This document shows, one piece after another, positions 1 through 12,160 of a stretch of DNA of 64,000 nucleotides. The notes below the pieces were generated by a model. That model was not told the DNA's origin and searched no databases. It worked only from the letters and a program-made list of their open reading frames with translations. Each line of letters begins with the position of its first letter. Within the stretch, counting starts at the first letter, position 1. Both the position numbers and the translations under genes were made by a program. Source of the DNA: Agapanthus africanus (lineage: Eukaryota > Streptophyta > Magnoliopsida > Asparagales > Amaryllidaceae); contig JASDDO010000024.1 of NCBI GenBank assembly GCA_030015575.1, forward strand, positions 218,074,996 to 218,138,995, written 5' to 3'.

Positions 1-944
1 CGATGTCAGGATTCCGTGGAAATGACATACTTCACTCCATATCTCACCTTTATCTATTTGTGCACTGCTTCATGTATTAGTAGTACCTGTTAGAGTACCT
101 TTCATGATTATTGCACATTTACATTCTCATATCCCTATCGCATGATTATTGCATACTGTTGTCCTATCATTATTGATTTATATATATTGATTGTACCTGC
201 TAGTGTACTTTCCATTATTCTGCATTCATATGACATGTTATTACTGGTAATTGCATATCTTAGATTCATGCAGTATGTGCATACTTGCGATTACCTGCAT
301 ATGTTATTTACTATTCACGAGTTGGCAACTCACCCCCGTTGTGCCACAGGTATTGCAGGTGTTTCCCCAGAGTAGTCGAGGCAGGCTATTCACCTATCTA
401 TCATCTTTTGCTCCAGATACCGCATCGACTTACAGTGTGCTGTTTGCTTAGGTGGGTTTTGGTGGTTATCTGTATTTTGTATTGTATATTCGTTGTATCT
501 TGTACTCTCCATCTACTACTAGTATGTTGTGACTTAGAGACTTGGTGAAGACGATGTTGTATATTATTGTGGATTTGTTGCTTTTTATACAGTTTCCTTT
601 CTTTTGTCTCTTATTTCTTCGCTACGGCGTCGTATATCTGTTGTGGTGTTTGTTTTCCGCCGTTGGGCATGGATTTTTGCTTCCGTTTGGGATGCTTTAC
701 TTTGTATTCATGTTGTACCCATTTGGGGGTTAGTTTTTACAAAGGGGGTGCTGCCAAAATTTTAAAGAAAAAAATGGACTCTTTTAAAGAATTTGGGTTG
801 TGATTTCAAACGTTTCAAAATCTTTTATTATCTTTTCCGTATTTTCATGGTTTAGATTTCTGGGTTTGGCTTTCTTTTACCGCGTTACGTCTGTAGGCGT
901 TGCGTAGTATTAGGGCCGTCACGTGCCAATTTCGGTTCGTGACA
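1..944 (+). mobile_element. 3'-terminal part of a Ty3/gypsy-type LTR, cut by the window edge
   Basis: This T-rich stretch ends in GTGACA at 939-944, the same kind of terminus as the solo LTR that ends GCGTGACA at 20304. At 945 the sequence changes abruptly to gag coding sequence read on the minus strand, so the LTR appears to have landed inside the gag region of element F1. The other end lies outside the window, so neither its length nor its target-site duplication can be checked. No coding capacity is seen. The assignment to a gypsy-type LTR rests on the terminus and context only. Confidence 0.55.
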
Positions 945-3438
945 CCCCCGGTGTGTCCGTCTTCTTAGGAGTGTGCGGTTGCGGTGGGTTTACTTTCCAC
1001 TTCTCAGACAACGCGAACTTGCCTTGTAGGTACTGATCCTCGATCCATCCCTTAAAGATGAAGCAACCCTCGATTGGATGGCTTACCGTTTGCTCGTAAG
1101 GGCAATAATTGGGATTGTTCACTTTGCTGGGCTGCGGTAGCCGCATTGGATTTGGCAAATTGATAAGCCTGTTGCGCATAGCCAGCTCGATCAACCTCTT
1201 CGTTTTGTCCCATGGGAATGAGTAAGGACGCTTAATTTTCTCATTGTAATAGCGCCGCCTCTCTTCGAGTTGATCCGCTAGATTTGGGGCACTGGGCGGC
1301 TTTTGAGTGTTCGCAACGAAGGTCGCCTTCCCTTTACCCTTGTCGTTCAGAGGTTCCGGCTTCGGGGGAGACGGTCTGTGACCCATTTGATCCATCTGGG
1401 CTAGGTTATCGATTAAAGCCTGGAACGTGGTCGGTTTGAAGAACATCATGAACTGTGAAATAGTTGCATGAGGGTCTAGGGTGCCCACAAACATGCCCAC
1501 CGCTGGTGCTTCTTCGATGCGCTGTTCGCACTTCGACCACAGGTTCCGCCATCGGATTGCATATTGGACCCAAGTTTCTCCCGGCTTCACCCTTGCATTA
1601 ATCAATGTCGTTATTGGGGTGCGTTCGCTGGCGCTCGCGAATCGCTGAGTGAATAGCAACTCCATCTCTGCGAAAGTTTTGACGGAGTCGTTTGGAAGCT
1701 CGGAGAACCACTCAAACGCCATCTCTGATAAGCTGCCGACGAATTGGCGAAGCAAGAGCTTATCATCGCCGCCGGTGTTGCCATAAAGAGCCCTGAACTG
1801 GGCGACATGTTGATGGGGATTGCCTGTCCCCTTGTAGACATGGAATTTCGGGATCGTGTGGCCCGGCGGGTATTTTATCCGATCATACCAGCCCGGATAT
1901 AGTCGCCCCGTTTTGATGACTTGGCCGGCCACTTCATTTGCCTGGTGAACTCTTATCTGCTGAGCGATATAGTCATCCAGGACAGCTTTGGAAATTGTTT
2001 CATCTTTGGCTATTGAAAGAGCTGGAGGTGGATTTGACGTTTCTCCTCTGTCGTCTTCGAGGATAATCGGAGGATCTTCAGCTGGGGGATCCGGCTGGAT
2101 CATCATGCCCACCATGTCTTAGAACAGAAGAGCCGTTTGCTTTATATTGGCCGCTTGTTCCGCAACCTCCTTGTCCTTCTTTTCAAGCATTCTACGAAGG
2201 AATTCAGCATCAGTCCCATGTTCGCGACGTTGTTCCGATGATGCCTCCGTGCTTTCTTTTGGCCCGGTGAGTGCGGCCATCGCAGTCAGCATCTCCTGGA
2301 GCTTCTGCTGCTGTTGTTCTTGGGCCCTTGTGATGGATCGGGTGAGTGGTCGGTGGCCCGTAGAAGCGCGACTATCCTCCTTCCCGGATGCCATGTAAAT
2401 AGTATGGACCACCATGCCCCCATACTTAGGGCGTTTGGGCTCAGTGCTTTTGACATTTGTCGCAGGCATGGGGATCTTCTCCGACCTTCTTTTCTTATGA
2501 GCGGTTGAAGTTGAGGGGGGCGTTGCGGTGGGCACCCAGATAGCTTTCCGTGACTTGGCAGGATGGCTTTCTTACTGTCGGACCTTCAGCTTCTTCTGCC
2601 GGTGGGAATATTCTTGATCCACCACCGAGTTCCGGACCTGCCGCCAGACTTTGTAGATCTTGGAGGACAGCCGCTGAAGAGACTGTTCTGGCTTTATTTC
2701 CGTGACATTCTCCATCGGAGGAGGAGATCTTTTCAGTACGGCGGTAGGAGAATTCCTACGCACCTTACTCAACAGCTCAAACCTGTTCCCGGTTGGAACA
2801 ACAGCATTAATCTCCGCCGTCGGGGCTGGTGGAGTTAGCCCAGAAGGGGAGTTGCCTCCCGACTTCCTCACTCGGCGCCAGTGGCGACGTCGAGCATGTC
2901 GAGCTAATGGAGTGGGCTCGGTGACGGGGATGGCCTTGTCTTGCCCCCTGTTCAGGTGAGAGGCCGTTGCCGGTGTCAGCCTATTAAAAAATGATGTCCT
3001 TTGAGTAACAGGAGCGGGAGTGGGAGTTGGGACGGTCAGTCTTGTAAAGACCGACCCCTTGGCAGGAGAAGCCGCCTTGACGACTTCGGGAGCAAGATTG
3101 GTTACTCTCTTCGGAATAACCTTCTCTGGGACTGCAAGCTTCATTGTGGGCCCACAGGAATTTTGGCCCAATCTGGAGAAGACCGAGGCGTTAGTGTTGG
3201 ACGACCGGTTGAGAGGGGTCGCAGTAGCTGTAAGTCGATCGAAGTCCGACTTCTTGGGAGCTTCTTGTACGGGCACAGGAGCAGTGAAGCTCGTTGGCGA
3301 GAGCATGGTCCCGAAAAACAGCCTGTGGTGGCATAAGTAACCTGCTCCACGGGCATCGTGAACAGAGAGGCCGTTTGGGGCCCGTAGGTTATGCCCCCAG
3401 TTGAGGAAGGACGCGAGTTGCAGCTGCAATTGGAGCAC
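945..3438 (-). pseudogene. gag: gag region of element F1 (Retrotrans_gag family)
   Basis: A long minus-strand coding region in one reading frame. Its downstream third carries a Retrotrans_gag-like core (IPKFHVYKGTGNP, then a hydrophobic FVGSLSEMAFEWF block and FAEMELLFTQRF), the capsid-like domain of plant gypsy elements. A lysine-rich, glutamine-rich middle part is predicted to be flexible or coiled. The upstream third is Pro/Thr/Ser-rich and repeats a short F-x-R-L motif at least four times (FSRL, FTRL, FNRL, FDRL), a leader typical of neither copia nor chromovirus gag. A start near 3438 is only the most upstream ATG. The region is a fossil with about two breaks and is cut at 945 by another LTR. 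Confidence 0.75.
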
Positions 3439-3586
3439 TTTGAGCAGGTGAATGCCATTGCTGTTTTTCTTTCTGCGTCAAGCAAGAAACCAAATCGTAG
3501 TAACTTGAAACCCAAGGGCAACCATTAACAAACCGCAATTCGTTCGCGAATACGACACACGAAGTGTGGAGTGGAAAGAGGAAAAG

Positions 3587-3604
3587 GTCCTACTGGGCAT
3601 GCCA
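3587..3604 (-). promoter_or_regulatory. Primer-binding-like site of element F1
   Basis: On the minus strand TGGCATGCCCAGTAGGAC follows the LTR end after the spacer GATTC. Its place and form match the primer site of Ogre/Tat-type elements, which begin TGGC a few bases after the LTR. I cannot name the priming tRNA with confidence. Confidence 0.5.
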
Positions 3605-4139
3605 GAATCTGTTCCCCGCTGAACAACGGAGACGCGACCGCGCAGGTCCGTCTTGCCTGAAATTCAGGGCAAATGCTAATTGGTGCTATCCGTCCACCTC
3701 TCCGAAGATACCAAGTTGATTTATGGCACCGTGTATCGAAGGTTTAAACGGATGCGGCCGATGTAGCAGACTTCGTCAGATTCCCCCTCATTGTGGAGAC
3801 GCTCTTCCCTGCAGGCGCAAGCCCCTGCAGTTAATTACGCTACCGCATCGCGGTAACAACTTTCTCCTTCTCCCTATGGTCACTTCGTGTCGTGGGTGTT
3901 TGTTTTGTGTTTGTTGCCCGTGGATTGTATACGGAGACTAATTTGTGTTGTCGCACGTAGGACGTGGATTAGTCCAAATCTGTATCTTTCTTAGATTTGG
4001 GTTTGGGGGGTTGTGTTTAAGGATACGTTAGCCTTATTTGGGGCTAAGATCAACTTAAACGTTTGTTAAGAACACGTTAGTCTAATTCTAGACTAAGATC
4101 AACTTAACGGGATCTTTTAGATCCGACAAGAGAGCAATT

Positions 4140-4345
4140 GGTCGCTATTGTTTAGTTTAATGACATTGCGGTCGATAATTAGTTTAAGGACATTACGGCT
4201 CATTGTTAGTTTTAAGACATTGCAGTCGAGGTTAAGGACATCATAGTCCGTGAGTTTAAGGACCTCATAGTCCGGTGTTAGTTTTAAGACATCACGGTCG
4301 AGATTAAGGACGTCATAGTCCATGAGTTTAAGGACCCCACAGTCC
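4140..4345. repeat. Array of short GGAC-N6-GTCC-type words in the F1 LTR
   Basis: About nine degenerate units of roughly 20-30 bp, each with a near-palindromic core such as GGACATCATAGTCC or GGACCTCATAGTCC separated by TTAGTTTAA or GAGTTTAA spacers. Homologous arrays sit at 40250-40510 and 57040-57510. Confidence 0.75.
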
Positions 4346-4539
4346 GTAGTAATGTGTGGTTGTCGGGACCCGTCACCTCTCTGACGACGTTGAAGGATTA
4401 CAACGATAAATATCAGAGGAGTAAAGAGATGTACCCTCGAATCGGATGTAAATTGATTGGAAGAGCAGTTGTGCTCAGTTTAATTTATACTGAGGACTTA
4501 TGGCCAGAATTGGGCTAAGTCCAGTTAAAAATGTTTGAC

Positions 4540-5930
4540 ATTTTATTTTATGTTATGCCTGTTGGGCCTTCGTTTGGTCTCTGCCCTTTTAACAATGCAT
4601 AGCATTTATCAGGAGCAAAAATAATGGTCTGATAGTGCGCCACGTGGCTTGTCAGGCGCTTTGCGCCAATCAAAGAGCGCATTGCGCTAGCGCATGTGAA
4701 GGTGACACGTGTCATGCTCAGCGCTAAGCGTAAGTCTGTTAGCGCACTGCGCTTTATGAATGCGCTGCGCCAGTTTATGGGTGCGCCAGTGACATGTGGC
4801 GCGCTCTGCGCAGTGTGCCAGTCCAAAAGCGCAGTGCGCTATTTTTAGAAGCGCAAAGTGCAAACTGTCCTGCGGTTGATACGTGGCGCGTTCTGACGCA
4901 GTGCGCCAGTCCAAGGAGCGCAAAGGCGCAATTCTAGTGTGCAAAGCACTGTCCAATAATGCAAAGCGCATTTTGATCAATTTGAGATCAAAGAACAAGC
5001 TTTTTGTTCTTCAAAAGAGGCATTGCCTCAAAATTCAAGAACCAAAGTTCTTGTTCTCATCAAAAGGCTCTGCCTTTATAGATCAAAAGATCTGTGAAAT
5101 AAAAGTACTTCTTTTTAGTATTTTTTATTTAGATCTTTTTTGATCTTTTTCTTTTTTATTAAAGACCTTGATCTTGTTCTTAGATCTCCGATCTTTTTTG
5201 GAAGATGGTTCTTCTTCTTAATGAGATGATTTCATCTCTGTTTTTCAAGAATATAATTCTTTATCTTTAAAGATGAAGAAAATGATTTTCTTTCTTCAAA
5301 GGCTTGCCTTTTTTTTCTTTTTGAGTTTTTCTCAAAATTTGCAGAGGGTTTTTTCTATCTAGGACTTGAAGTCTCGGGGCCTTTATATAGGGCCAGTTGA
5401 TTTGTTGAATTAGTTGAAGAGATTTTTCTCTAATTGATTTGGGAATATTTCCCACCGTTGGATCTTTGATCCTAAAGTTTCTGTTTTACAGAAGATAATC
5501 TTCTTATTTTAATAAGATTGGAAAGATCTTTCTAGAACAGAATTTTAATTCTGATTAATAATTTATTATTATTATTAGGTCTTTTGATCTAACGGTAGGG
5601 AATTCTTTAAATTCCAGCGCTGGCGCAATTGGCGCGAGCGCACCTGCGTTTGACACGTGGCGCGCAGCGCAACCGCGCTTGGGCGCATGCGTTCGACACG
5701 TGGCGCGCAGCTCAGAGCGCAAGTGATCTGAAGCGTTGCTTCCATTTTTAAAATTTGAATTTTGAAATAGAGTTTTGCTCTGATTGGGGGTGCGCTGTCT
5801 AGGGCGCAGCGCTCCTGACGCTAGCGTGTCTGCTTTTGGCACGTGGCGCTCAGCGCGCAGCGCAAGAGATCTGAAACGTTACTTCAATTTTTGAATTTTG
5901 AAATTCAAACAGAGTTTTTCTCTAATTGGA
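4540..5930. repeat. Palindrome-dense stretch of the F1 LTR
   Basis: A nearly unbroken chain of small inverted repeats with one- to seven-base centres. Examples are AAGAACAA/TTGTTCTT, GAGGCA-T-TGCCTC, CAAGAAC/GTTCTTG, GAGATGA/TCATCTC, TGGGAA-TAT-TTCCCA, CAGAATT-TT-AATTCTG and GAAAGATCTTTC. The first part (to about 4960) is GCGC-rich with repeated GCGCAGCGC-like words and CACGTGGCGC. No reading frame of interest runs through it. Confidence 0.7.
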
Positions 5931-6973
5931 TGAAACAAGCTCCTCCATTAGGCACTTGCGTTAGCAGCCGGCTACGGCGGCGACGACGAGAGGCGAATTG
6001 GGTTCTCTAAGATCGAGCGAGACAGAGAGAGAGAAATTTTGAACGGTTGTGATTGAATTGGGGATATTTTCGTCCATCCATAACATTATAATACCCTGGT
6101 CTTACTTGGTATTGGGCCAAGGGATGTTTAGACAAAGATTTTTAAAAATATGTTCCTTCATTCTAATTAGAAAACAATTTTTGCCATATTTTATTTGGGC
6201 CGAGGTTTTTCAACAATTTACCCAAAATAAAAACCAAATAACTAAGGAAGTTCAAATCACCGATTGTTTTTGTTGTGCCTCAAATGATGGGCTTAAGGCA
6301 GGATATGGAAATAATTATAAATAAACGACACAATTGGAAAAAAGCATAGGGGCAAAAATCATGCTTTTTGTCATCTTGTGTAAAATATTTCATATCCTAA
6401 ATCCACTTCTTATTAGTAAATAGATAGATTGATTGGGGATTTTGACAATTTCGAAAATACATGGTCCATGCGAATTTCTAAGAGTAAATTGTCTAAAAGT
6501 ACCTGTCCCTCTTCAAACTTGTGTAAAATCCCTTGGGCCTAATCAAAACCTCATGTATACCGGTTGCATGTAATATCTAAGTAGTTGTAGTTGCAAATGC
6601 ATATAATATCTAAACAGTTACCTGTAATTTCTAAACAGTAGCATATAATATCTAAACGGTTGAGGAAATAAATGGCCTAAATGAAATACAACCCAGGGTT
6701 TTTTCATAAAGATTTCAAACAGCAAGCCCTCGCCAACAATTTTGAAAATTACATGGGTTTTTAGACAACTCCCGAGCAGGCCGATGGCTTTTTGACAATT
6801 TACCGAGTTTAGAAAGAAAATTAAATATCCGAAACGTCTCTGATCCTTTAAGGGAGGAGGGTAGACGTCTCACCTGAATTTCAGCATTGATGTAGCATAT
6901 ACATACAGAGAATATTAAATAAAAAGAAGAGTTATATATAATTTAACAATATCAATCTTGGCCAAATAGGTTG
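5931..6973. other. Unassigned AT-rich stretch
   Basis: No coding region, LTR or TIR pair could be recognised. It opens with a GC-rich 90 bases containing a short GA run (about 6010-6035) and continues AT-rich up to the LTR of element C. It may be the original flank into which element C inserted or a decayed element. A four-unit motif repeat lies at 6566-6661. Confidence 0.5.
6566..6661. repeat. Four-unit short tandem motif
   Basis: Four degenerate units of about 20-24 bp with the core TAATATCTAAACAGTT, for example GCATATAATATCTAAACAGT and GCATATAATATCTAAACGGT. Function unknown. Confidence 0.6.
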
Positions 6974-7736
6974 TGATGGAGGGTAGAATCTCCTTCAGAT
7001 ATTGCTTCCCGTTGATCTGCTAATGGCTGCGATGGGTGGCTTAGATTGGATCTTGAGGCTGTCGCTTTTGAAGCGTGTGGGTCTCAATGGGTTGAGGTTG
7101 TTCTTGCCGAGTTACCTGCAAGGAAGTCCCAGGGTGGTTGTACTACCGAGGACCCTCCGACGATCAAGTTAGTCTAGAGATCCAAGAAGAGTAACGGCTT
7201 AGTGGAGTAAAAATGGCTTACCATGACCGTCTGAAAAAAGGGTTTAAGTAGTGGTGGCAGCAGGTGCAGCAAGCGGGAGAATCACGCCGGCCGTTACGCT
7301 CCCGACGTCACGCCGGCGTGATGAGCGGGACCTCCCATTAATGGCGAGACTGCTCGTTAATGGGGGATCGTGGTGGCATGGAACGTAGGATGTGGCCGGC
7401 GGAGATCTCGCGCATGGAGAGATTCGCGGGATGGCGGTTACGCCTGCAAGCGGTGTTGTTGGTCAGTCGATGAGACCGAGGAAGATGACCTCGGCGGGAG
7501 AGCTCGTGGATGAGCGGGAAAGCCGAGGTATCTTGGTTCTGCGGTAGCTCGGAGACGAGCTGTGAGGCCAAGGAGGCCGGTTATGCAGGGGGGCTCGTAG
7601 GTGAGCCAGCGTTTGCTCAGTAGGACGAGCATAGATGTGGTCTGGTCGGCCGCTGTAGGCCCTTTCTTGCATGCACTGGAACACGTCATCTGCCACGTGT
7701 CATGATCTGGATGATCACCAATATCGAGCATCATCA
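6974..7736 (-). mobile_element. 3' LTR of element C
   Basis: Begins TGATGGAGGG and ends CATCATCA on the plus strand, so it has the short terminal inverted repeat TGATG/CATCA. It is followed on its inner side by a purine tract on the minus strand. It aligns end to end with 20332-21082 except for its last dozen or so bases. Confidence 0.8.
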
Positions 7737-7750
7737 TTATCCCCCCACTC
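7737..7750 (-). promoter_or_regulatory. Polypurine tract of element C
   Basis: On the minus strand GAGTGGGGGGATAA directly precedes the LTR terminus TGATGATGC, the usual position of the plus-strand primer in LTR retrotransposons. It supports minus orientation of element C. Confidence 0.65.
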
Positions 7751-7786
7751 TCGTCACGACCAGCTGACGGGTCGGGTCGAGAGTGG
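7745..7786. repeat. Inverted repeat beside the polypurine tract
   Basis: Arms CCACTCTCG (7745-7753) and CGAGAGTGG (7778-7786), with further partial pairing CGACC/GGTCG inside. It lies between the LTR and the antisense gene and could fold as a hairpin in either transcript. Role unknown. Confidence 0.6.
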
Positions 7787-10700
7787 TCTGCGGGGTCACC
7801 CGAGGTGAGCCCCATTTTCGAAGATATCGTTGGGCGTGTCCCCAGGCCATCCGTTGTATTTTCTGGATGATGTCAGCGAACAGGGCGAGATCTTCTGCAT
7901 TAAAGAGGGTGCGTCAGATCGTGTGCACTTTGGTGAAGCGACATGCCACATGTCGGGTGCCGGTTGGCTGATGTGACGTGCCGCAGGCTTCTGGCGTCCG
8001 ATGGGATGCGGCCAATGTGCTCGCGACAGGTGGAGCGATCGTGGTCGTCGAGTGCTCTGAAACGTTTTGGCGGGAGTCGACCGTCGCCGTTGTATGAGTA
8101 CGCCGCCTGCATAAATCGAGGGGAGGCCTGATTCGGGGTCTCTCCCTCTTCCCAATTTCCTCATTCTGAGTTTTATTTGCTCGGCGCTCTCCTTTTAGGT
8201 TGGATCTTGTGTTTCCCTTCTCGAGGATTTTCTCCCATCAGGTTAGATGTCTTGTTTTGAGGAGTTTGTAGATGTCGTGGGGTAGATCCTAGGGATTCTT
8301 CCCCCGGGTTGGAGCCCCTTCGGAAAGTTGGGGTCAGATCCTCTTCTCGGGGTCGTGCTTCTGGGGCGGTCCCTAGAGCAGTGGTGGCGGACGCCCCTGG
8401 TGCGTCGTCCTCGGTAAGATAAGAGGAAGAGATGGCTACCACTCGGGCTCGTTTCCATATTCACTCCGGCTACACGCTACGATTGGCCGAGGAAGGAGAG
8501 AGGGCAGATCAGGTGAGAGGTAGAGAGATCGCCTTGTACCTGGAAGCCCTTTGGGCCGGAATGTGCTTGCCCTTCTCTCCCGAGGTTGTAGCTGCGTTAA
8601 ATTACTTCGGGTTAGCCCCGGGCCAGCTAGTGCCGAACTCCTGGAGGATTCTCCTTAGGTTCCTGGTCCGGTTGAAGTTGCAGGTGATCCCCTTTAGTCT
8701 GTCCATCCTTGCCTCCTCCCTTATTTACAAAAGTCACCCGGGAACTCGCGCGGGCGACCCGAGGTGGGTTTACCTCTCCTTTAGGAAGCAGCATGGGAGC
8801 GTAGCTAGGTCAGGAGTTGTCGTCCTGCCTTCTTCCATTCATGATTTGAAGAAGAAGTTTTTCTTCGTCGGGCCGCCAGAGGGTGAGGACTGGCCCGTAC
8901 CCGTCCAGTGGTCTAGGGATAGGTGCTGGCAGGGAAAGCCGTCCAATAACCCCGACGCGGCGAGAGTGGCGGTGTGGGAGCCTATTCCTCGGGCTGATGT
9001 GCTGCTTTCTGAGCGGACCCTCAGTTGGGCCTGGCTCAGCCTCGCCCAGTTCGTCGGTAAGTTAGGAGCTTGTATTTGTTTTTGCTTTGTTTGTGTCGCT
9101 GATTCCACTATATCTTGTCTTGTGCAGAAACCATGGACGCGGGCATCCTCCGAGCAGGTATGCGCAAGCCGAAGAAGGGGTCGAAGGCTGGAGGGGCCAG
9201 CTCTTCTCGTCAGCCGCCGGTCCCGGCTTCCCCAGCAGCCGTCCCCCTCCAGCGCTCGAGTGTGGATTGCGCCCCGGAGCCCAGCTAGGCGCCGGGCAGA
9301 AAAAGGGCTCGGGGAGAGGACGCCCGAGCTTCAGAGGTGGAGACGAGCTCTCCGCCGTTGTCTCTCAAGAGGTTCCCCCGAACCGTTCCGCGGACCCCAA
9401 CCTCTCCGATCTTGGTGGACGGGAGGAGCTCCGCTTTGAGGTGCCCTAAGGGCTTTCCGTCACTGACTGCTTTGCCACGCCCCGCTTCCCAGTATACGGG
9501 CAGAAGACGCGACGATGCCGCTACGTATTTACTGTGAAGTAAATACGCTAAGCATATCTAAGCAATATAAAAGTAAAGCACAAGAGACAAGATATAATAA
9601 AAACAAAAACTTTATTTATTCACATTCTTTCTGTACAGCGCATGGAAAGTAAATACAACTGAAATAAAGCAATGCCTAAACAATAGCATAACAGAAATGA
9701 AAAGTACTGAATGGAAAGTGTACAATGACTAGAGCTTGGGGTCTTCACTGAACTGGTCCAAGCCTTCAGCAGTGGGCTCGATCTCTGAAGTGTCCAGATC
9801 ACCTGACGACATTCAAAGAAAAAAGAAAAGAGAATGTCGTCAGCGAACAGGTCGCTCGGTAAGTTCCAAAGAAAAGGGAGAAATAGACAGAATAAGAGGC
9901 ATTTTTTAAAGTTTTATTATATTGTTGTAATGTTGTGTTAACGCTGTTGTTTGTAGTTTGGTACAGAAGGATGCCAGTGTATACGAGAGGGGTCTCTATA
10001 TGCTAGAGCTTGGGCAAACGGAATGTACAAGGAACCGTTAAGCCACGGTACAACAACAACGGAATATTGGTTAGGTGTCTTAATCTTACTGTCTCGTGCC
10101 ACTTTTAACACCTTCCGTACCAATCTACCCCTTAAACCCCGGAGGGTTTTGATTGTATTGTTGTATTGTATTGTATTGTATAGATTGTATAGTTGGATGA
10201 CTGACCAAAACCATGATATCAGTAAACGGATGTAACCGTATAATCATGTAAATGGAATAACTGTAGAATCGTGTAAATGGATGTATATCCATGGTTCGGT
10301 TCGGTCAATGTAGATTGAATGTGTTGAATAGATTGAATATAGGGATTCATGTTGAATCAGAATATTGTAGATTGTACTTGAATCATATTCAAGTCAGATT
10401 ATAATGAAACTCAAAGTAAATAGAAGTCCTGATTGTTTTGATATTATCGGTAACCGCTGCACATGGGCGGCAGGATTTGTGTCCTTTTCAAAGACGATTA
10501 CCGTATTGATAACACCGTTGTTAAGTTGTCTACCTTAGATAGGCAAGCATCCACTTCTCCGGCTCCCTGAGGTTCAAGAGATTGGTCCCGCTTAAACCTA
10601 TATTTACTAGGGTCCTTAGGGTAAATTATAGAACTTGAGAGGGTTTTATGTAAAAAATACTTTTATATACTTTTCAAAATACACCCCAAGTATTTATTAA

Positions 10701-10928
10701 TCGTTTTTAGAGTTGTAATGAATGTAGATTTTATATTGTGATATTTCTAGTGGAAATATCCTAATTTCATAATAAATGGTATTTATTTGGAATATTGGTT
10801 TTGTATGGAATTCATGGCATTTTAGTGTAAAATTTATTCTTGTGATTTTTAGAAAAAGGTGGAATATTTATATCATAAGAAAATAGGTATTTTAATGATA
10901 AATATACATATATTTATACAAAAATAAT

Positions 10929-10950
10929 ATATATATATATATATATATTC
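10929..10950. repeat. (AT)n microsatellite
   Basis: About ten AT dinucleotides within the solo LTR; related LTRs carry an AT run at 27720, 36901 and 47830, though not clearly at the same alignment position. Confidence 0.7.
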
Positions 10951-12160
10951 TAAAAATCTCATATTCTTAAGATGACGTATTTTAAATCTTTCGAGACTGA
11001 ATGCTCCTTGCGGAGGTCTGAATCTCACACTACTAAGCCCGAGGATGTGTGATAATCCGCACCATCCCGAACGGGTTCCTCAAAATGGGTTGTAGCGTTG
11101 CTTTGTAAAGACTGTATAAATATTAAATCCTTTAGAAAACGGTTTTATTAAGTAAATGGTATTTAAATGAAAATGTGTCGCTTTCCTGTATTCTATGTTC
11201 CCAAGGGTATGGTGCTATGTTGCATATGAGTGTGTGAGGAGGTAGGTCATTATCTCATGATCTACTTAAAGATATAGCAAGTTTTGTGATGTTATATGTA
11301 GAATTGAAATTATGTGGTATTTAAATGAAAACACGGTAAAAATGAAATAGCAATTACTTTATGATATGAAACTTGATCAATGGTTGATTAGTGATTAATA
11401 GTCAACATGAATTGGTTTAAGCATGATTGTATTAAAGAGAAGTGAAGTTTTATAAAGAAACCGAATCGGAAATCGGATTTGTTCCGATTCCGTCGGGTTT
11501 TATAATTCCGTATTTCTAGAATAGAATAGAGAAGATAGAATGGGGACTTACGGGTTTAGGATAACAAGGAGAGGGAGATGGATCGGGAGTCGCCGGTGTA
11601 TCGTTTCGTCGCCGGGAGCTCCTAGAATGGTCATCGAAATTTCGCTGGAAAATCCGCCGTAGCTTCGCTTCTTGCTCGTTTTCAAAGTACACAAGATTTC
11701 TAATGATTTCTTCAGAGTTGGCTCAGAGTTTTGGGGTGAAGGGGTAGTGTGTAGGGTTGGTATTTATAGGGTTAGGGTAGATGAAGGGTTTTAATTTAAA
11801 AAATGTAAAAATATATGAACATTCATTAAAAATGGAATAAAAGAGGTATTCAAAGCTCTCTGGAAACGATCTGAACATTTAAAGTATGCAGGGGGTATAG
11901 AAGCTCAAAAGCCAGATTTTTTATGTTGACGACTCGGCCGACCGGCCGAGTCCAACCGGCGGCGCCGGCCCGAGTCGGCCGGTCCGCCGGCCGACTCGGC
12001 CGAGTCAGGCCAAGTCGAGGGCTTGGGAGGTGGGGGTCGCCTGATGTAATCTCTGGTATATTTAGTTTTTCAGGTGTAGTGGGAAAATTTGGAGTTATCA
12101 CGTGTTGACTGTTGGACTTCTAAAAAATTTAAAACAAAATAAAATTAAAAATAATGTGGG

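Larger units (their letters stand above)
945..5930 (-). mobile_element. Tat/Ogre-like Ty3/gypsy element F1, 5' part only
   Basis: Reading on the minus strand there is an LTR (right), a five-base spacer, a primer-binding-like site and a long gag region, the order expected at the 5' end of a Ty3/gypsy element. The run from LTR end through GATTC to TGGC resembles the plant Ogre/Tat start. The LTR matches the sequences at 39694-43113 and 56469-60151. The pol part is missing from the window: the LTR fragment at 1-944 interrupts gag and the rest lies to the left. The outer (right) LTR end also appears lost. The fossil is broken, with about two breaks in gag besides the insertion. Confidence 0.7.
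3610..5930 (-). mobile_element. 5' LTR of element F1 (F-family LTR, right end missing)
   Basis: It begins TGTTCCCCGC (plus strand) and keeps the order seen in the copies at 39694 and 56469: an opening GACGCGACCG block, a CATCGCGGTAAC block, a GTGGATTGTATACGG block, an array of GGAC-N6-GTCC words, a TGTCGGGACCCG block, and then a long palindrome-dense stretch. The expected far terminus GGGAACA, present in the other two copies, is not found; similarity to this style fades near 5930. It is therefore a shortened copy of about 2.3 kb against 3.4-3.7 kb for the others. Confidence 0.65.

Noticed and set aside
2147-3340. Plus-strand frames over the gag of F1
   Set aside because: Mirror frames of the minus-strand gag leader.
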